Shown here: in pieces, positions 43,781 to 55,335 of the stretch
Layout of the letters: each line of letters opens with the position of its first letter
Position numbering within the stretch: the first letter of the stretch is position 1
Source: Syncephalastrum monosporum B8922
Taxonomy: Eukaryota > Mucoromycota > Mucoromycetes > Mucorales > Syncephalastraceae
Reading direction: 5' to 3'
DNA length: 64,000 bases
NCBI GenBank assembly: GCA_000697355.1
Contig: JNEN01000922.1
Location: 186,001-250,000, forward strand
The notes under the pieces: model-generated
What the model was told of the DNA's origin: nothing
Seen by the model: the letters and a program-made list of their open reading frames with translations, nothing else
Databases searched by the model: none
Program-made: the position numbers and the translations under genes

Positions 43781-45628
43781 CTAAATCCGTATCTCAGCCG
43801 GTGCCTTGCTCTTCTTTGCCGGCTGCCGTTGTCGTCGTGGACTGTTTAGCTCTTTCGTCCGGAAAACAAAAAGGGCCGGCTGTTGGATAGCTCCCTCTTG
43901 CTGCGCGCTGGGGATGGCATGCAAAAATCTTAGCCCGCCATTCGTGACCATGAAGCCGTCGAGAGGCAGGCGGAGCTCTTCCTTGAACTGTTGCTCGATT
44001 TTCTCGGCATAGATGCGCACCTTGAAAACGTCGTTGATGTACGCCTGTGTTCCCTTGAGCAGACTCAGATTTATCCAGAGCTGCTCACGTGCATAAGGCT
44101 TGAGCTCTGGAACATGCTCGTACGCGTAGATGCGTTTCGCCGTATTGTGGATGGCAAAGAACATGTGGTGGTAGGTGCTCTGGTCACACCCTACGTCGCG
44201 GAGGTGCTGGAGGGCTTGCAGAAGCACCAGATTGGTTTCGAGACAGTCGATGAGAATATCGTGCGGCGGCCGTTGCTGTGGCTGTAGAAATTGGAACATC
44301 ACAACCAGTCGCACCGCGTTATAGCAGAGACGAAGATGCACGCTGTCGGTGCTGTCTGCAGATGTGTGCGCTGTCGGCATCATGGGTACCATGTCCCTTT
44401 GTTGTGCGTGATACCATGTCTTCAATCGTTCGGTAATGCTTTGATAGAGCGGCGAAGGCTGTACAAAGTTCCCAGAGGACGGTGAAAAAAGGTGACCCGA
44501 CTGCATCGCGCGAATGTATTGTCGCATGTACTGCGTCAGCACAGCAAAGTGGTACTGCTCGCGATAGGGGTGATTACTAAGCATCATTTGGGCTGCATCA
44601 GGCTGTAGCATATCCATCGTCTCAGGCTGCAACATGTCGTCCGGCAACAGGCATTCGCGGTTCAACGTCAGGCACATCCAAGCATCAACGTAGTACCACC
44701 GAAACCAACACACCATGGTGGATATATCCATTGGTCGTCGTCGATCCCGCACTCGCTGCTGAAGGGCGATCGATGCTAATGATCCCCATGTACGTTGCTG
44801 CTCGTATAGCCGCAAGAGATTTGATGTATAGCTGAGACAAAAATAAGCTTGAATGATGAGAGGCTGCATATCGTCGAGGAAGACATCGTCCATTTTGCGT
44901 CGTGCTTGCTGATAAAACACCATAGCGGCTTCCTTGATGAAGGGCTGCCCGGCTTTATGATCCATAAAAGTCACGAGGCTGATGGAGGCAACACTGTAGA
45001 CAATAGCGGGAGGTGCCCTGCGCCAGTCGCGGATCACGTCAAGTGTAATTGGTGCCACTTTGAATCCAATGCAGCACCAATGTGATATGGCGCGTTCCAT
45101 CAAGCTTTCGAGCATGCATGAACTCTCGGCATTGAGATGAACGGAAAGGGGCAAAGTCTCGGTACTGCGCAAATAGGCGAGTTCTCCCTCTGGGGACCAT
45201 CGTCGCTGGTTGGAGTTCTCGTTTTCAATGTCGTTTTGTGTTGAGTTGCGGCTGTGATGTGCGCTGGCGTTCAATGACGATACTACGTGAGGTAGGGACA
45301 TTTTGCGTTGCACGGAGGTTGTCGCGGATGTACTCATGCCAATATCATTCAGGGCATGCTGAAGATCTGTAAACGAGCTTAATTGGAGCTGTACTAGACT
45401 GTTTTCTAGATTTGTCATGTTGAGGACGCTCTCCAAGAGAGTCCCTGTCTTTTCGGGATATGATAAGAAGCCAGGTGAGTCTTCTGTCGTGGTAGTCGAG
45501 ACATCTTCATTAGCAAGGAAGTGAGGTTGAAGATATTGATACAGGATCGCTTCGGTTGAGTCTTCGTCGTTATCACACAGTATTGTGGAGGAAGCGTTGA
45601 GGTTTGACGGATAAAAATTATTGAACAT
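43781..45628 (-). CDS. Fungal transcription-factor homology-domain protein, no DNA-binding finger seen
   Basis: Intronless, 615 residues from ATG 45628 (MFNNFYPSNLNASS). The middle half matches the fungal-specific transcription-factor domain (MHR): LMERAISHWCCIGFKVAP, IVYSVASISLVTF, FYQQARRKMDD, LIIQAYFCLSY, MVCWFRWYYVDAWMCLTL. The N terminus is acidic and Ser/Thr-rich, suggesting an activation region. A Zn2Cys6 cluster, normally N-terminal, is not present in this frame or in about 1.4 kb upstream. Either the finger exon lies further upstream, or the protein regulates without DNA contact. The C terminus is basic (PRRQRQPAKKSK). The frame is open 30 codons further upstream, but those residues are hydrophobic and unlikely. 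Confidence 0.7.
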   Translation of the reverse strand: MFNNFYPSNLNASSTILCDNDEDSTEAILYQYLQPHFLANEDVSTTTTEDSPGFLSYPEKTGTLLESVLNMTNLENSLVQLQLSSFTDLQHALNDIGMSTSATTSVQRKMSLPHVVSSLNASAHHSRNSTQNDIENENSNQRRWSPEGELAYLRSTETLPLSVHLNAESSCMLESLMERAISHWCCIGFKVAPITLDVIRDWRRAPPAIVYSVASISLVTFMDHKAGQPFIKEAAMVFYQQARRKMDDVFLDDMQPLIIQAYFCLSYTSNLLRLYEQQRTWGSLASIALQQRVRDRRRPMDISTMVCWFRWYYVDAWMCLTLNRECLLPDDMLQPETMDMLQPDAAQMMLSNHPYREQYHFAVLTQYMRQYIRAMQSGHLFSPSSGNFVQPSPLYQSITERLKTWYHAQQRDMVPMMPTAHTSADSTDSVHLRLCYNAVRLVVMFQFLQPQQRPPHDILIDCLETNLVLLQALQHLRDVGCDQSTYHHMFFAIHNTAKRIYAYEHVPELKPYAREQLWINLSLLKGTQAYINDVFKVRIYAEKIEQQFKEELRLPLDGFMVTNGGLRFLHAIPSAQQEGAIQQPALFVFRTKELNSPRRQRQPAKKSKAPAEIRI

Positions 45629-47120
45629 GCCGTGAAGAAGAAAAAGTGAAATGAAGAGGGAAGAGAGACAAAGAAACAAAAGGAAATAAAAGAATTGAGT
45701 CACATACATAAAACTCACCTAATTGTCAATTCGAGCAATTTAGGTGTCTAGTTACAGAGAAGAAGACAAAATAAGAAAACGAGCCGTGCGAAGGAGGCGA
45801 TGATGCGAGACGCGTGGACACGGGTACATTCCCCCAGTATGTGCGTGTCCGTGAGTGCGTTGTGTTTGCCTAGTTTAGTGGAGAATTTTCGGACTTAGCA
45901 GTAAAGCAATCAGGCGTGCATTCATTGTTCTCCAGTGATACACATAAGTTTTACACAATCTGTACGATTTCCCTCGGTTTGATGAGGGCAAAAATCATTC
46001 CTTTCGTCAATATACCTTGTACCTACGCTTACAATACCAGTTCTAACTGTCCTATGTTGGATGTACGTGTGCTACTACGCAACGAACATTGAATGAAAGA
46101 ACACCTATCACTGCTGCAAGACGGGTCAGTCATTGTTTATCGTAACGAAACTGAAAGACGTGTCTTTACAGGACAAGTAGCGTTACACATCCTTAAGGGG
46201 CGCCAAACAACCTATCTTATTCGTCATGCTTTTTCTTGCATCAAGAAGACATAACACTGCGATCATCGCACCAGTGCCCTTCCTTGTTTTGAGTCTGAAA
46301 GTATACATATATGGAAGTGGTAAATACGCAGCTTTCATTATATCAGTTATCACTTGCTCTTAGTGTGCATGGATTCTAGGCGGCCCCCTACTCAGGCTTT
46401 CTCCTACTTTAGGCAGGTTCCACTTACTGGATATAGTAGCGTAGAATTCTGTATGTCCCTATTAAGAAATCCCACCTAGAGCTGCTGCAGAAGATGCGGC
46501 GTTTTGGAGCAAGAAATATGGTTCACGTATGTGGCACCCCAGCTTAAGTTTTGCTCAGCTGAAGGTAATCGAAACAGTATGCATGCATATATACAGCAAA
46601 CTGACGCACAAAAGAGTTGTTCTGTACGAGCCATGCGTTGTACGGAATCCAAGTATTTAACAAATCTGACACTTGCTGCTGGTACGTGAGAAAAGCTAGC
46701 CAATACGATGCCTATGTGTCAACTGTGATATGTCACACAACGTGACGGGACTAGTGGAAACGCGTCTGCAAGCTAACGGATACGGTAAATTGATATTTGC
46801 TCTGGATTCTATACAGATGCATTGTATACACTTGCCCAATCGCGATTATGCTTCAACAATTTCTATTTTTCCTGCTCAATAATTGGACACTCTTTCATTC
46901 AGGGATAGCGGTCTGGGCCTAAGAAGGAAAGCGCATGCAGTCCGAACACTTGTAGTCTCTTATATGCACAACCTTGCAAGGTGTACCGACAATATTTTTT
47001 GACACACAGACATCAACAAACATATATACAAAGTAGCACTCAAACATACAGGGTATTAGGATTTATCGTGATGAATGGATGATATGGAGAAGAGAGAAAA
47101 ATAAAATAATGAATAAGCTT
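45629..47120. other. Gene-poor spacer
   Basis: About 1.5 kb, AT-rich. Searched for a missing Zn2Cys6 exon of the transcription-factor gene (pattern CxxC...CxxC on the minus strand) and found none. ORFs at 46476-46703 overlap on both strands and look spurious. Confidence 0.5.
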
Positions 47121-50100
47121 TTAGAGTTTAGATTTATCCTGTGACACCTTTTTGAGGAGCGTCTTTTGGTTGTTTGATGGAACAGCGTTCTCTTCAGAAA
47201 GGAGTTCGGCCAAGCGAAGGACACGAGTGCTCACTACAGTTTAAGAGAGGGGTAAGATGTGTAAGCTATTTTGCTTTTGAGGCAAATTTCCATCATGATC
47301 GCTTACCTGTGGCGCTATCACGTCGGTTCTTGCCCTCCATGCGGAACTTGCCGATGCGCTCCATCAGGGCCCAGAGGCGACCATGGGGAGATAAGACGCC
47401 ATCAATGCGTTCCGGTACATAATCCGGACTTAGCGCGACTTCAGACCAAGGCTTGGGCGTTGCGTGGCGGCGCGACATCATGATACCTTGCTCCTGATAA
47501 CGGGTGAATGCGTTACTGAGCGTCTCCTTGTTCACTGCCTCGAGGTAGCTCTGCCAATGAAGTATGAGTTAAATACTCGCGCTATATCTTATGTATCATA
47601 CCAGATCGCCTTGATAGTAAAGCGTCTTGCCCAGGGCCTGTGTTCGGTTGGCAAACAACTTGCTCTCCACCCAAAAGGAGCCGGCCAAGTCAGTTGAGCG
47701 TCGCGACGGCGTGAGAGAAAACAGGCTCACAGCCGCAAGCCAGTAGGACTCAACAAAAGGCCATATCAGAAAACAGAGGAAGTCTAGCAACACAATGAGC
47801 ATATGCCTTGTAGTTCTGCGTGATCGATGTGCAAGTTGGAAGATAATTTTACCATAATTTTCTCGGCCACATTCACGTTCAGTGTCGGATAGACCGACCC
47901 AACCATCTTCACTTAGCTCAATCACCTGGTTCTCGGCCAACCAGCTGACAGTGCGCTTCGTGTTGTTCTCCACGCCGCCGGGCTTGTAAATCATGTCAAG
48001 TTTCAGGAGACTCGACAAGAACGAGATTTCTTCCAAAAGGTCGGTATACAGCATGCGCTGGTCAGTCTTGCTGCCGCCCAGTTTGACAGCAGTGTAAAGC
48101 GCAACACATACGATCGCTAGAGTCAGGAAAAATAAGATGTATGCATTAGATCAGCTAACTTCTTTTTCTTTATCGCGGGAAAATCTCGAAGCAACCCCTC
48201 CGTGCAGGGGGGCATTCATCATCTGACAACTCACCTTCCTCCAAAAAGAGATGGATGACTTGGTTGCGATAATAGGAGAGCTCGAACGGGTTGATACCGT
48301 AGAAGGTTGGCTCAAGCATGTCCTTGATTTTGTGCTCGCCAATAAGATCCTTGTGGATTTGGACAGTTCTAACCTGCGTGTCAGAGTCTTATCCCATTTT
48401 AGTCCTACTGGATCCACATACCTGTCCACGACAACGCCTGTCGACATGCCGTGAAACTCGGCGACTTGGCCGCCTTTCTTGTTGATAACACGTGTAAGCC
48501 AATCCACACGACGGATCAGCTCGCTGCGACCGACACCACGACCACGTAATGTAAGGATCACAGTGCCCACCAGAGCAGATGGCATCACCACCGAGAGTGC
48601 GTTCTAAACATTTGAGATGTGTCAGGTTCTAGCTAAGGCTTCCACCACTACGCGTCTTGTCAACTTACGATATCGGATAATACGCTTCGCAATACAATCT
48701 GGAGTTAGCATCAAAGAGTAAACAATATGCATCAACAGCTTACCGGTAACCAAGCGACTTGAGAAGAATGGACTTTTGCGTTGTGTCTGTCAGGTCCATA
48801 GGTCTAATATGGGCTATGAATATCGTACTAGGGATCGCTATGTTCGTCTCCTTCCTTACCCTCTCAGCCTCAACTGATCTTCCAGCCAGCCCTTCAAAGA
48901 ATATGGCTTGCCCACACGCACTGCATGGCGTTAGCGGATGATTTTCCATTGTAGCCTGAGTTCACATACCATCTACACGTCCCCACTTGAGTTGCAGGAG
49001 GCGCGTATTCGTAATGAGGCCCCTGAACGGAAAACATTAGTTTTAGTGGTACACACATGCCTTATTACATACCACAAGCTCTCCTTCTCTTTAGGGTTGC
49101 CAAGTAGCTCATTGGCATAGCTAAATGAATTACACGAAAGATGAGCTACCCAGGTTATTGTTTTCAGGCGTACTTACGTGGATGTCTCGATAATTTTATC
49201 GTATCCCAAGGAGATGGGAACAATGTGCGCGTCGGTGAAACGGTTGTCGACAAAAGCATCCAAAATAATTTTGATAATACCCAATCGAGGCGTCAGCAGT
49301 TTACCTAGAGTATTCAACAAAAGAAAGAAAATGCGTCAGTTGCATGTTGATCATCGCATACGTGCTGATTTACCCAAACGGGACCGGGTGCCTTCCACGA
49401 AGCATTCAAAATTCACTGTGACAACGAGAAAAAGATGAATAAACGCGTTTTCTCAAATTTCAAACTCCTTGACGTACTGCCTTCGGACAGAAGAGTAGCG
49501 ACGTATTCTTCCATGATAGCCTTGTACAGGTCGTTGCCACCCCATTCGCGTTTTATAAAGAATGCACCACATCCCTTGAGGATCTTCCCGACGATGGGCA
49601 TATCCAGGTTGTCACCTGCGACGATATGTGGAATTTGGATGCCTAGTGGATAAAGTCCAAAAAGTTAGCCTAAATTAACGGCACATTTCGGATGACACAC
49701 AGACCCAGTCGGAAGAAAATGTAGGACACAACGAGGTAATCAATGTGTGATTTGTGGCACGGCAAGAGGATGAGGGATTCTTTCTTCTGCTGGGCCATCA
49801 AGGCAACGCGTTTCAGCTATACATGATTTTTGTTAGTCATCTTCAGCAGAATCATTGGAAACCGTTATACCTCAACCCATTGGCTTTCTTTGATGTGGAT
49901 GCCTTGGTGATACAGTCGCACGAGGATGTTGTTAACGGTAAATGCAAAAAATCTTTTGGCAGTTCAATGTGAGTTCCCACGAAAGAAAAAACACCCCCCC
50001 CCATGCTGACGACACTAATATAGCTCTCTTCTTACCTGACAAGACGTGGATCGTCCATTGCGGCGACACACTTGTCCGTGATACCTCTGGCCACCACCTC

Positions 50101-50737
50101 GAGTTCCTTGCGCAGCATCTTTTTCTGCTTGGCAATGCGCTTGGCACGTTCCTCATCCGATAAATTCTTGTTATTGTTGATCTTCTGGACTGCCTGTAAC
50201 TGAGCGGCTTGACTGTCGGCCAAGTCATGAATCACACTTTGAACTATTCGATACCAAATCAATACAACCATCAAAAGTTGATAATAGTCTGTCAACACGA
50301 CACAGTACCACTTCTGCTGTTGAGCACCATGTTCTTCATATTGTCCGAGAAGCCTGGATACAGAATCTTATTGCCAATATAGTTCTTGTAGCCGCGCCAA
50401 CCCTGTCAACGTGCATACCATGAATTATTGTACTGTCATCTCTCGGTATTGTCATAGTTACCGTGCCCCGATAATGCAAGCTTAAGTTGAGCATGAATGC
50501 AACAGGGTCTTCGCGCATACGGCGAGGTTCTCTCTCCCTAGTTCGGAATATATTAGCAAAAGCAGGTAAGAGGGCAAGGACGGTAGCCTACGTCAAGTTG
50601 CGATGCTCGCCATCGCTAACACTGTCGAAGTCGTCAACACCTCGATCGCCCGATTGGTGGACGTCGGGGCTCAAGCCCGCTTTTTTGTATTCCTCGACCA
50701 AGGCCTTGAGGCGGTCCTCCGTTTTGCTGTTCGTCAT
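47121..50737 (-). CDS. Glycerol-3-phosphate/dihydroxyacetone-phosphate acyltransferase, PlsB type
   Basis: A many-exon gene from ATG 50737 (MTNSKTEDRLKALVEEY) to TAA 47121, with short introns; the product is about 750 residues. All PlsB-family motifs appear: LPCHKSHIDYLVVSYI (HxxxxD, motif I), GCGAFFIKREWGGNDLY (II), FECFVEGTRSRLG (III) and IVPISLGYDKI (IV), then KEKESLWGL, shared with bacterial PlsB. It adds the first acyl chain in glycerolipid synthesis; mitochondrial GPAT and peroxisomal DHAP acyltransferase are the animal relatives. No clear PTS1 at the C terminus (ends SKL-like KSKL followed by stop), which would in fact fit a peroxisomal PTS1. I did not resolve every exon edge, so the span is firmer than the internal model. 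Confidence 0.85.
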
Positions 50738-51444
50738 GGGAGGCGGCAAAAAGAGGGTGGGGAATGCAGAAAAGAGAGGGGAAAGGACCTGACTTTTGCG
50801 TTGATCTTATACTCAATGCTCCTCCAACACCGACAAAATTCATATTGATGGGGTGCCCCACTCAAATGAATTCCCTCACCCTATTTTCTCGTCTGGTTTT
50901 CATTTCCTTTTCCCTTCGTAGCGTCTTGCAAGTGTGGGGTAACCCGGCTTCGAACCGTATTTCTAGCCTTGGCTATTGCCATGGTTGTGTCGTCCCCATC
51001 ACCCTCTGTGTTGGTTCACAGACCCGGTTTTGCCCGCCGCATTATGACACTGCCCTGGGCTCTGCTCTTTTTTTGTCCTACATACCATCAAGGGGAACTA
51101 GAAAAATCCGGAAACATATTCACGTTTACACATACACAAATATTACACACCACTTACATAGATATAGACGACTCATAACCACACTGGAGGAGAGTTGTCT
51201 GCCTGGCCCGTGTTCACTGCTCTCGTCGTCCGTTCGGTCATCATCACTTACAGCGTATTGATTACATAAGCACATACTGCCGTTTTAACAGGGAAGCCCT
51301 TAGCCACAGCGCAAAGGCCAACGCGCTTCCCTTGACAATTACGCAGAAAAAGCAGCCATCGATCGCAGGTTGCCTCCGCACCTTCGGTTACTCATCCCTC
51401 GATCAGTCGCGCTAACCGAAAGCCGCACGCGAACATCCATCAGA
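50738..51444. other. Intergenic, no gene seen
   Basis: Overlapping short ORFs on the plus strand (50764-51261) share no family features. Likely promoter of the acyltransferase gene. Confidence 0.5.
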
Positions 51445-51753
51445 ATGCAAGCATATCAAGAAGATTCTCGCGGACGAGTGCCGCCCGCGTGGAAAAGAAA
51501 GATCACGTCCAGGGCACCACCGCAGGTACGCGATCGATCTGGCAGATCTAAACGTTCAAGGTTAACAGATGCCAGGCTGGCTAGACAATACGCCACCCCC
51601 GTGTGCGACGAACGGCAGCCACATCGAGCAAGGAGCACCTCCCCATGTCAAGATATGCAAATTCATTTTCAGTGCCCTGTCAGCTACGAGGACAACAAAG
51701 CCGAGGGCGAGGACGCCAAGACAGCGAAGATACAAAGCTCACCACATTATTGA
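51445..51753 (+). CDS. Hypothetical basic small ORF
   Basis: An open frame of 102 codons from ATG 51445 (MQAYQEDSRGRVPP), rich in Arg, Ser and Pro (RDRSGRSKRSRLTDARLARQ), ending SSPHY. It is also open upstream to 51370. No signal peptide, domain or obvious splicing. Could be a small RNA-binding-type protein or chance. Low support. Confidence 0.22.
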   Translation: MQAYQEDSRGRVPPAWKRKITSRAPPQVRDRSGRSKRSRLTDARLARQYATPVCDERQPHRARSTSPCQDMQIHFQCPVSYEDNKAEGEDAKTAKIQSSPHY

Positions 51754-52345
51754 ATGACACGTACGCATCCGCCTGTTCTGATACATCATACATACTTTTG
51801 AGTCACCAGCTCTCTACATTCGCTATCAGACTTGCAGGGGCGGTTGCGGTCCGATGCGTTTGCGGCTGATAGCGAGATTTAGTAACAACACGTTTCGAAT
51901 GCTCGGTAATCGCTGATACCAACGTCCATCCATTTTATCTCTGTAGACAAAATAGTAGCTTCACATTATGCAGTGTATCAAAAACCAGTCGCTTGTCCTT
52001 TCATGCGTGAACCAAGAATGGAGCTGTAACTTTTGTAAGGAATAGCCTGATTCCTGTCGATTGAATCTTCCCTCACGATATGCAGAATAGCTTCCTGGAG
52101 GTACAATCGCTATGGCGATACAAGGAGCGTGCTGGCAATGAGTATACAATCGTGCGTGTTGCTGCACCCACAGAGTACCAGGCGAAGAAACGAGCATGAC
52201 ACGAAGCGCAACCGATGCGGCCCCTCCCCAACCAAATACATGTGCAGAAAAAGGCATTTGCGCCTCCCGTGTCCTCAGAGGACCATAACTTTTTCTTTTT
52301 CGGTGAACGGGTTTTTTATTCCATTGGTCGAGGTTTTTGATATGC
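51754..52345. other. Intergenic, no gene seen
   Basis: Convergent spacer between the small basic ORF and eL37. Frames overlapping on both strands show no features. Confidence 0.5.
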
Positions 52346-52929
52346 TTAGGCGGTGGCAGCAACAGCCTTCTTGGCCTGGGTGCCTATAAAGACATCGGAT
52401 GGTCAATACCGGAAAGGCTGAGGCCCAGTAGAGCAGCATTAACTTACCCTCACGGAAACCGTTCAAGAAGCGGCGGTGGACCTGCTTAAGGTAGGACATG
52501 CGGCCAGTACCGGTGGTCTTTCTACGCTTGGCCTTCTCCGACCAGTTGACTATAGAAAGCAGATGTCAATGTCAATGAAGGCTTCGTGGTGGGCAAGGCG
52601 TGTCAACTTACACTTGCGGATCTTGGCGGCGGGGTATCCACAGCTGGCGCAGGTCTTCTTCTGCTTGTGGAGAGAGCGCTTACCGCAGCGACGGCAGAGG
52701 GTGTGCGTCTTGGTCTGGCGCTTACCGAAGGAAGTCGTACCCTTGGTCTGTGGAGGGAAGAAACGATTCAGGTGAGCATTTGTGGAATGTCAGCCATGGG
52801 CCCATTCGCCTCATTCCACGGTCGTCATCTCGCGGGTAGCCGCGCTATCCACTCTATCCATCCATCCATTGTCCCATCCGTCCGTCCGTGATGCGTTTGC
52901 TGCCCCGTTTGGATATCGAAACGTACCAT
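52346..52929 (-). CDS. RPL37: 60S ribosomal protein eL37
   Basis: Four exons: 52929-52927 (only the ATG), 52747-52612, 52549-52448 and 52383-52346; 92 residues. Starts [19 protein letters not shown] and holds the zinc-binding pairs CRRCGKRS and CASCGYPA, then [19 protein letters not shown] and ends [10 protein letters not shown]. All family hallmarks are there. The first intron is 179 bp and lies right after the start codon, as often in ribosomal-protein genes; its position within the 5' end may carry regulatory elements. The region upstream (52840-52890) holds CCATCCATC-type short repeats within this intron. Confidence 0.95.
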
Positions 52930-53148
52930 CCTTTATCGATGTTTGAGAAGAGAGGGCTTCATCATTGGACGGGCCCGCCATAGTGCTTAACTCGCACAGC
53001 CAACTGAAATTCAGCTCCCGCCCGCACACACACATATTCCATCCCATCCCATGAAAGCATAATTTAAAAATACATAACTGTCAGTGCAAAAGTGTAATAA
53101 ACAGGTGGGTCTCCAGGACCATTCTTATATAAAAACTCTAGGGTATAT

Positions 53149-53707
53149 CTACATGTCATTGTTGGGCACACGATTGTATTCGTTTCGTTGCTGACGGTCC
53201 TACACAGTACATGTCATCATCCATATCAGCTCACTATGGATATGCTGTGTGTATACTGAAAATACGTACCACCTGCCACCGCTCATAGTATGGCTTGACT
53301 GCAGCAGAAAACAGGAGCCCTGCGGTCAGGGCAAGAAACAGCCACACAATGGACTCGTCCTTGTACGAGTCGCGTGCTAGTGTACAAAGAGAAAGTGCAT
53401 AAGGCGTGGGCTTTTCTGTACAAGATGCCTCTGTGCGTGTCGCATAAGAGCCTGTAAACCTACCGAAGCACGTGGTACGAAAGTCGTTGCTGGGGCATGT
53501 TTCGTCTGCAATGCCGTCACAGATGCCGTCTTGGACGTTGTCGAGGCAGAATTGCTTTGTGCAGTTGGAGCATGGTTTGGTCTCCAGAGGCGAGAGTTCA
53601 AAGATGGTGGAATTGGAACCGCAGAAGCATTTACAGAAGAACACTGGATCAGCAGCGTGACATACTGCAAATAATAGAGCAAAAACGACGAGGATGAACC
53701 GTGACAT
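53149..53707 (-). CDS. Conserved fungal Cys-rich single-pass membrane protein
   Basis: Three exons (53707-53464, 53376-53270, 53199-53149), 133 residues. Signal peptide (MSRFILVVFALLFAVCHA), then a luminal Cys-rich domain with CKCFCGSNSTIFELSP, PCSNCTKQFCLDN, GICDGIADETCPS and FRTTCF; one membrane segment (IVWLFLALTAGLLFSAAV), and a short cytosolic tail (KPYYERWQVDRQQRNEYNRV). I know this arrangement from conserved fungal proteins of unknown function with CKC(T/F)CF..NSTI and C..C.RQFCL motifs. Extracellular or luminal redox or receptor-like roles are possible; nothing more can be said. It is 219 bp from eL37 on the same strand. Confidence 0.7.
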
Positions 53708-53875
53708 GAGATGAATAAAGACAAGGTCTATTCTATCAGGCACCGCCCCAGCGTCGGGATTTTACAGATGCTCGGTCAGTGTCCTATTGTTCTAAAAGAT
53801 AGAAATGATAATAAAGTAAGAAGTAAATGCGGGTGATATATTACAATGCACATTTAAAAATATTGGTATATGTAA

Positions 53876-53904
53876 AAGCAGAAAGCAGAAGGCAGAAGGC
53901 AGAA
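53876..53904. repeat. Short tandem repeat (GCAGAAG)n
   Basis: Four tandem copies of a GCAGAAA/GCAGAAGG unit of 7 bp, immediately 3' of the Mis12-like gene's stop codon. Confidence 0.85.
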
Positions 53905-53910
53905 GTGTAA

Positions 53911-54866
53911 CTAGGCATAGGTCTGTCTGAAGTTGTCGAGTGCTTCTCGCACCATCTGAGCATGATATTTTAAGCGTTGCCTGTTGCCGAGTTGCTCCAA
54001 TACGCGGTCATTTTGGTGAATGCGATCCAGAGCGTCCACAACACTCTTCCGTAATGCTTGGCCATGTTCGGACAGCGACTGCATGGATCTGCTTAGCGGA
54101 TAGACTATACATGATGAACACACGCAGTTCGTTTGGTCGTTAACAAGCATGAACCACACGTGTAACGTCTGAGACATACCACCCTCTTTTCTTGTTGCTT
54201 CTCCTAGCGCGTATAATACATCCTTGTTCTCTTCTATGGACTTGATTTCTTGGTCTATGTCAGTATGACTCTGACGTAGCATCGTCTGAAGTGCTCGTTT
54301 CTATGAACAAGACAACGCCAATTCACTCATTTATGTTCATTACTTTTAATATGCGACTTACCGCTATGATCTTCTTTCGCATAGCCTCCAGTTGGTCATC
54401 CATGAATTGCTCCATCTCTTCTGTGCTTTCCAGATCCAATCCCTGTAAAGAGTTAGCTGTACTGGTTTTGAGCTGATATGATGCATACCTTGTAATGCTC
54501 GAGTTGCATATTCAGCTTAGGGGGCAGGTGCAGGATATGATCGTAGACGTAGCGCTCAAAGTCGCTGTAAGTCGTATCGAGAATCTTGCAGAGGTCGTTT
54601 CCCATGGTAGAAATGAGCTAGATAGAAAAGCCATTAGAACAATGCTGGCGATGAGGAACGAATGAGGAGCAATGAGGCACCTGCTGGATCTGATCGTCTG
54701 TGAGCGAAGGCATGTCCTGGACGTATTTAGACAGAGCGTCGAGCATTTTGTAAAAGATGAGGTTGTATTTGTCGTAGAGTTCATTCATAAGAGAGGCAGG
54801 CAAAAAGTCAAAATGCTCGCCCAGGAATTCAGGATCGCCATACAGGCGCGGGGGCAGTATGGCCAT
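53911..54866 (-). CDS. Kinetochore protein, Mis12/Mtw1-like (tentative)
   Basis: Five exons (54866-54681, 54617-54489, 54442-54362, 54300-54180, 54104-53911), 236 residues. The N terminus (FLGEHFDFLPASLMNELYDKYNLIFYKMLDAL) resembles the Mis12 head with an aromatic-Pro element followed by a helix. Then comes DQIQQLISTMGNDLCKILDTTYSDFERYVYDHIL, which matches the family's second helical pair (F.KFE.YVL.NIL pattern). The rest is helical and likely coiled coil (LEAMRKKIIAKRALQ, IDQEIKSIEENKDVLYALG). Mis12/Mtw1 joins inner to outer kinetochore in the MIND complex. The match is by pattern, not by a decisive motif; another helical complex subunit is possible. Confidence 0.6.
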
Positions 54867-55335
54867 ATAGCAAAGAGTTGAAGAACAAAAAAGAATCAAA
54901 AGTAGAAAACAGGTGCACGCGTCTGGGTTGATCATTTTGAACCGCCGACGTTCAGAGGCAAAAACGCTTCTTCCAATCGATGTTGCCTCTTCCTGAGGGT
55001 CGTTGCCCTTTGTTGTCGTCCACTTTGCTTCGTCCTTGTCTCTCCACGTTCTGACCCTGTCAGTTGCCTCTTTCTCTTTTTCTCTTCACTTGTAAATACA
55101 TAGCACGCCATCCCTTGATTCATGTAAGTCAAGTACCTTTCATGCCGTTACAAATCGTTCTGACGCGTCGATTCGCCATAGATCCGATTCACTTCAAAAG
55201 CTGTCTCAAACCCTCCGCTCCAATTACTATCCCACCCGTGTTTAAAAAGTCTACCATCGTCGGGCCTATTGCCGTGTACAGAATCCCCACACCTTGTAAC
55301 ATATCTCTACATATAAAGAAGAAGAAGAAGAAGTA
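54867..55335. other. Divergent promoter region, Mis12-like and BTB genes
   Basis: About 470 bp. A GAA repeat (55317-55334) ends right at the BTB start codon and could be part of its leader. No gene seen. Confidence 0.5.

Noticed and set aside
50764..51261. 166-codon plus-strand frame beside the acyltransferase start
   Set aside because: Partly overlaps the likely promoter, has no family features, and mixes unrelated low-complexity parts.
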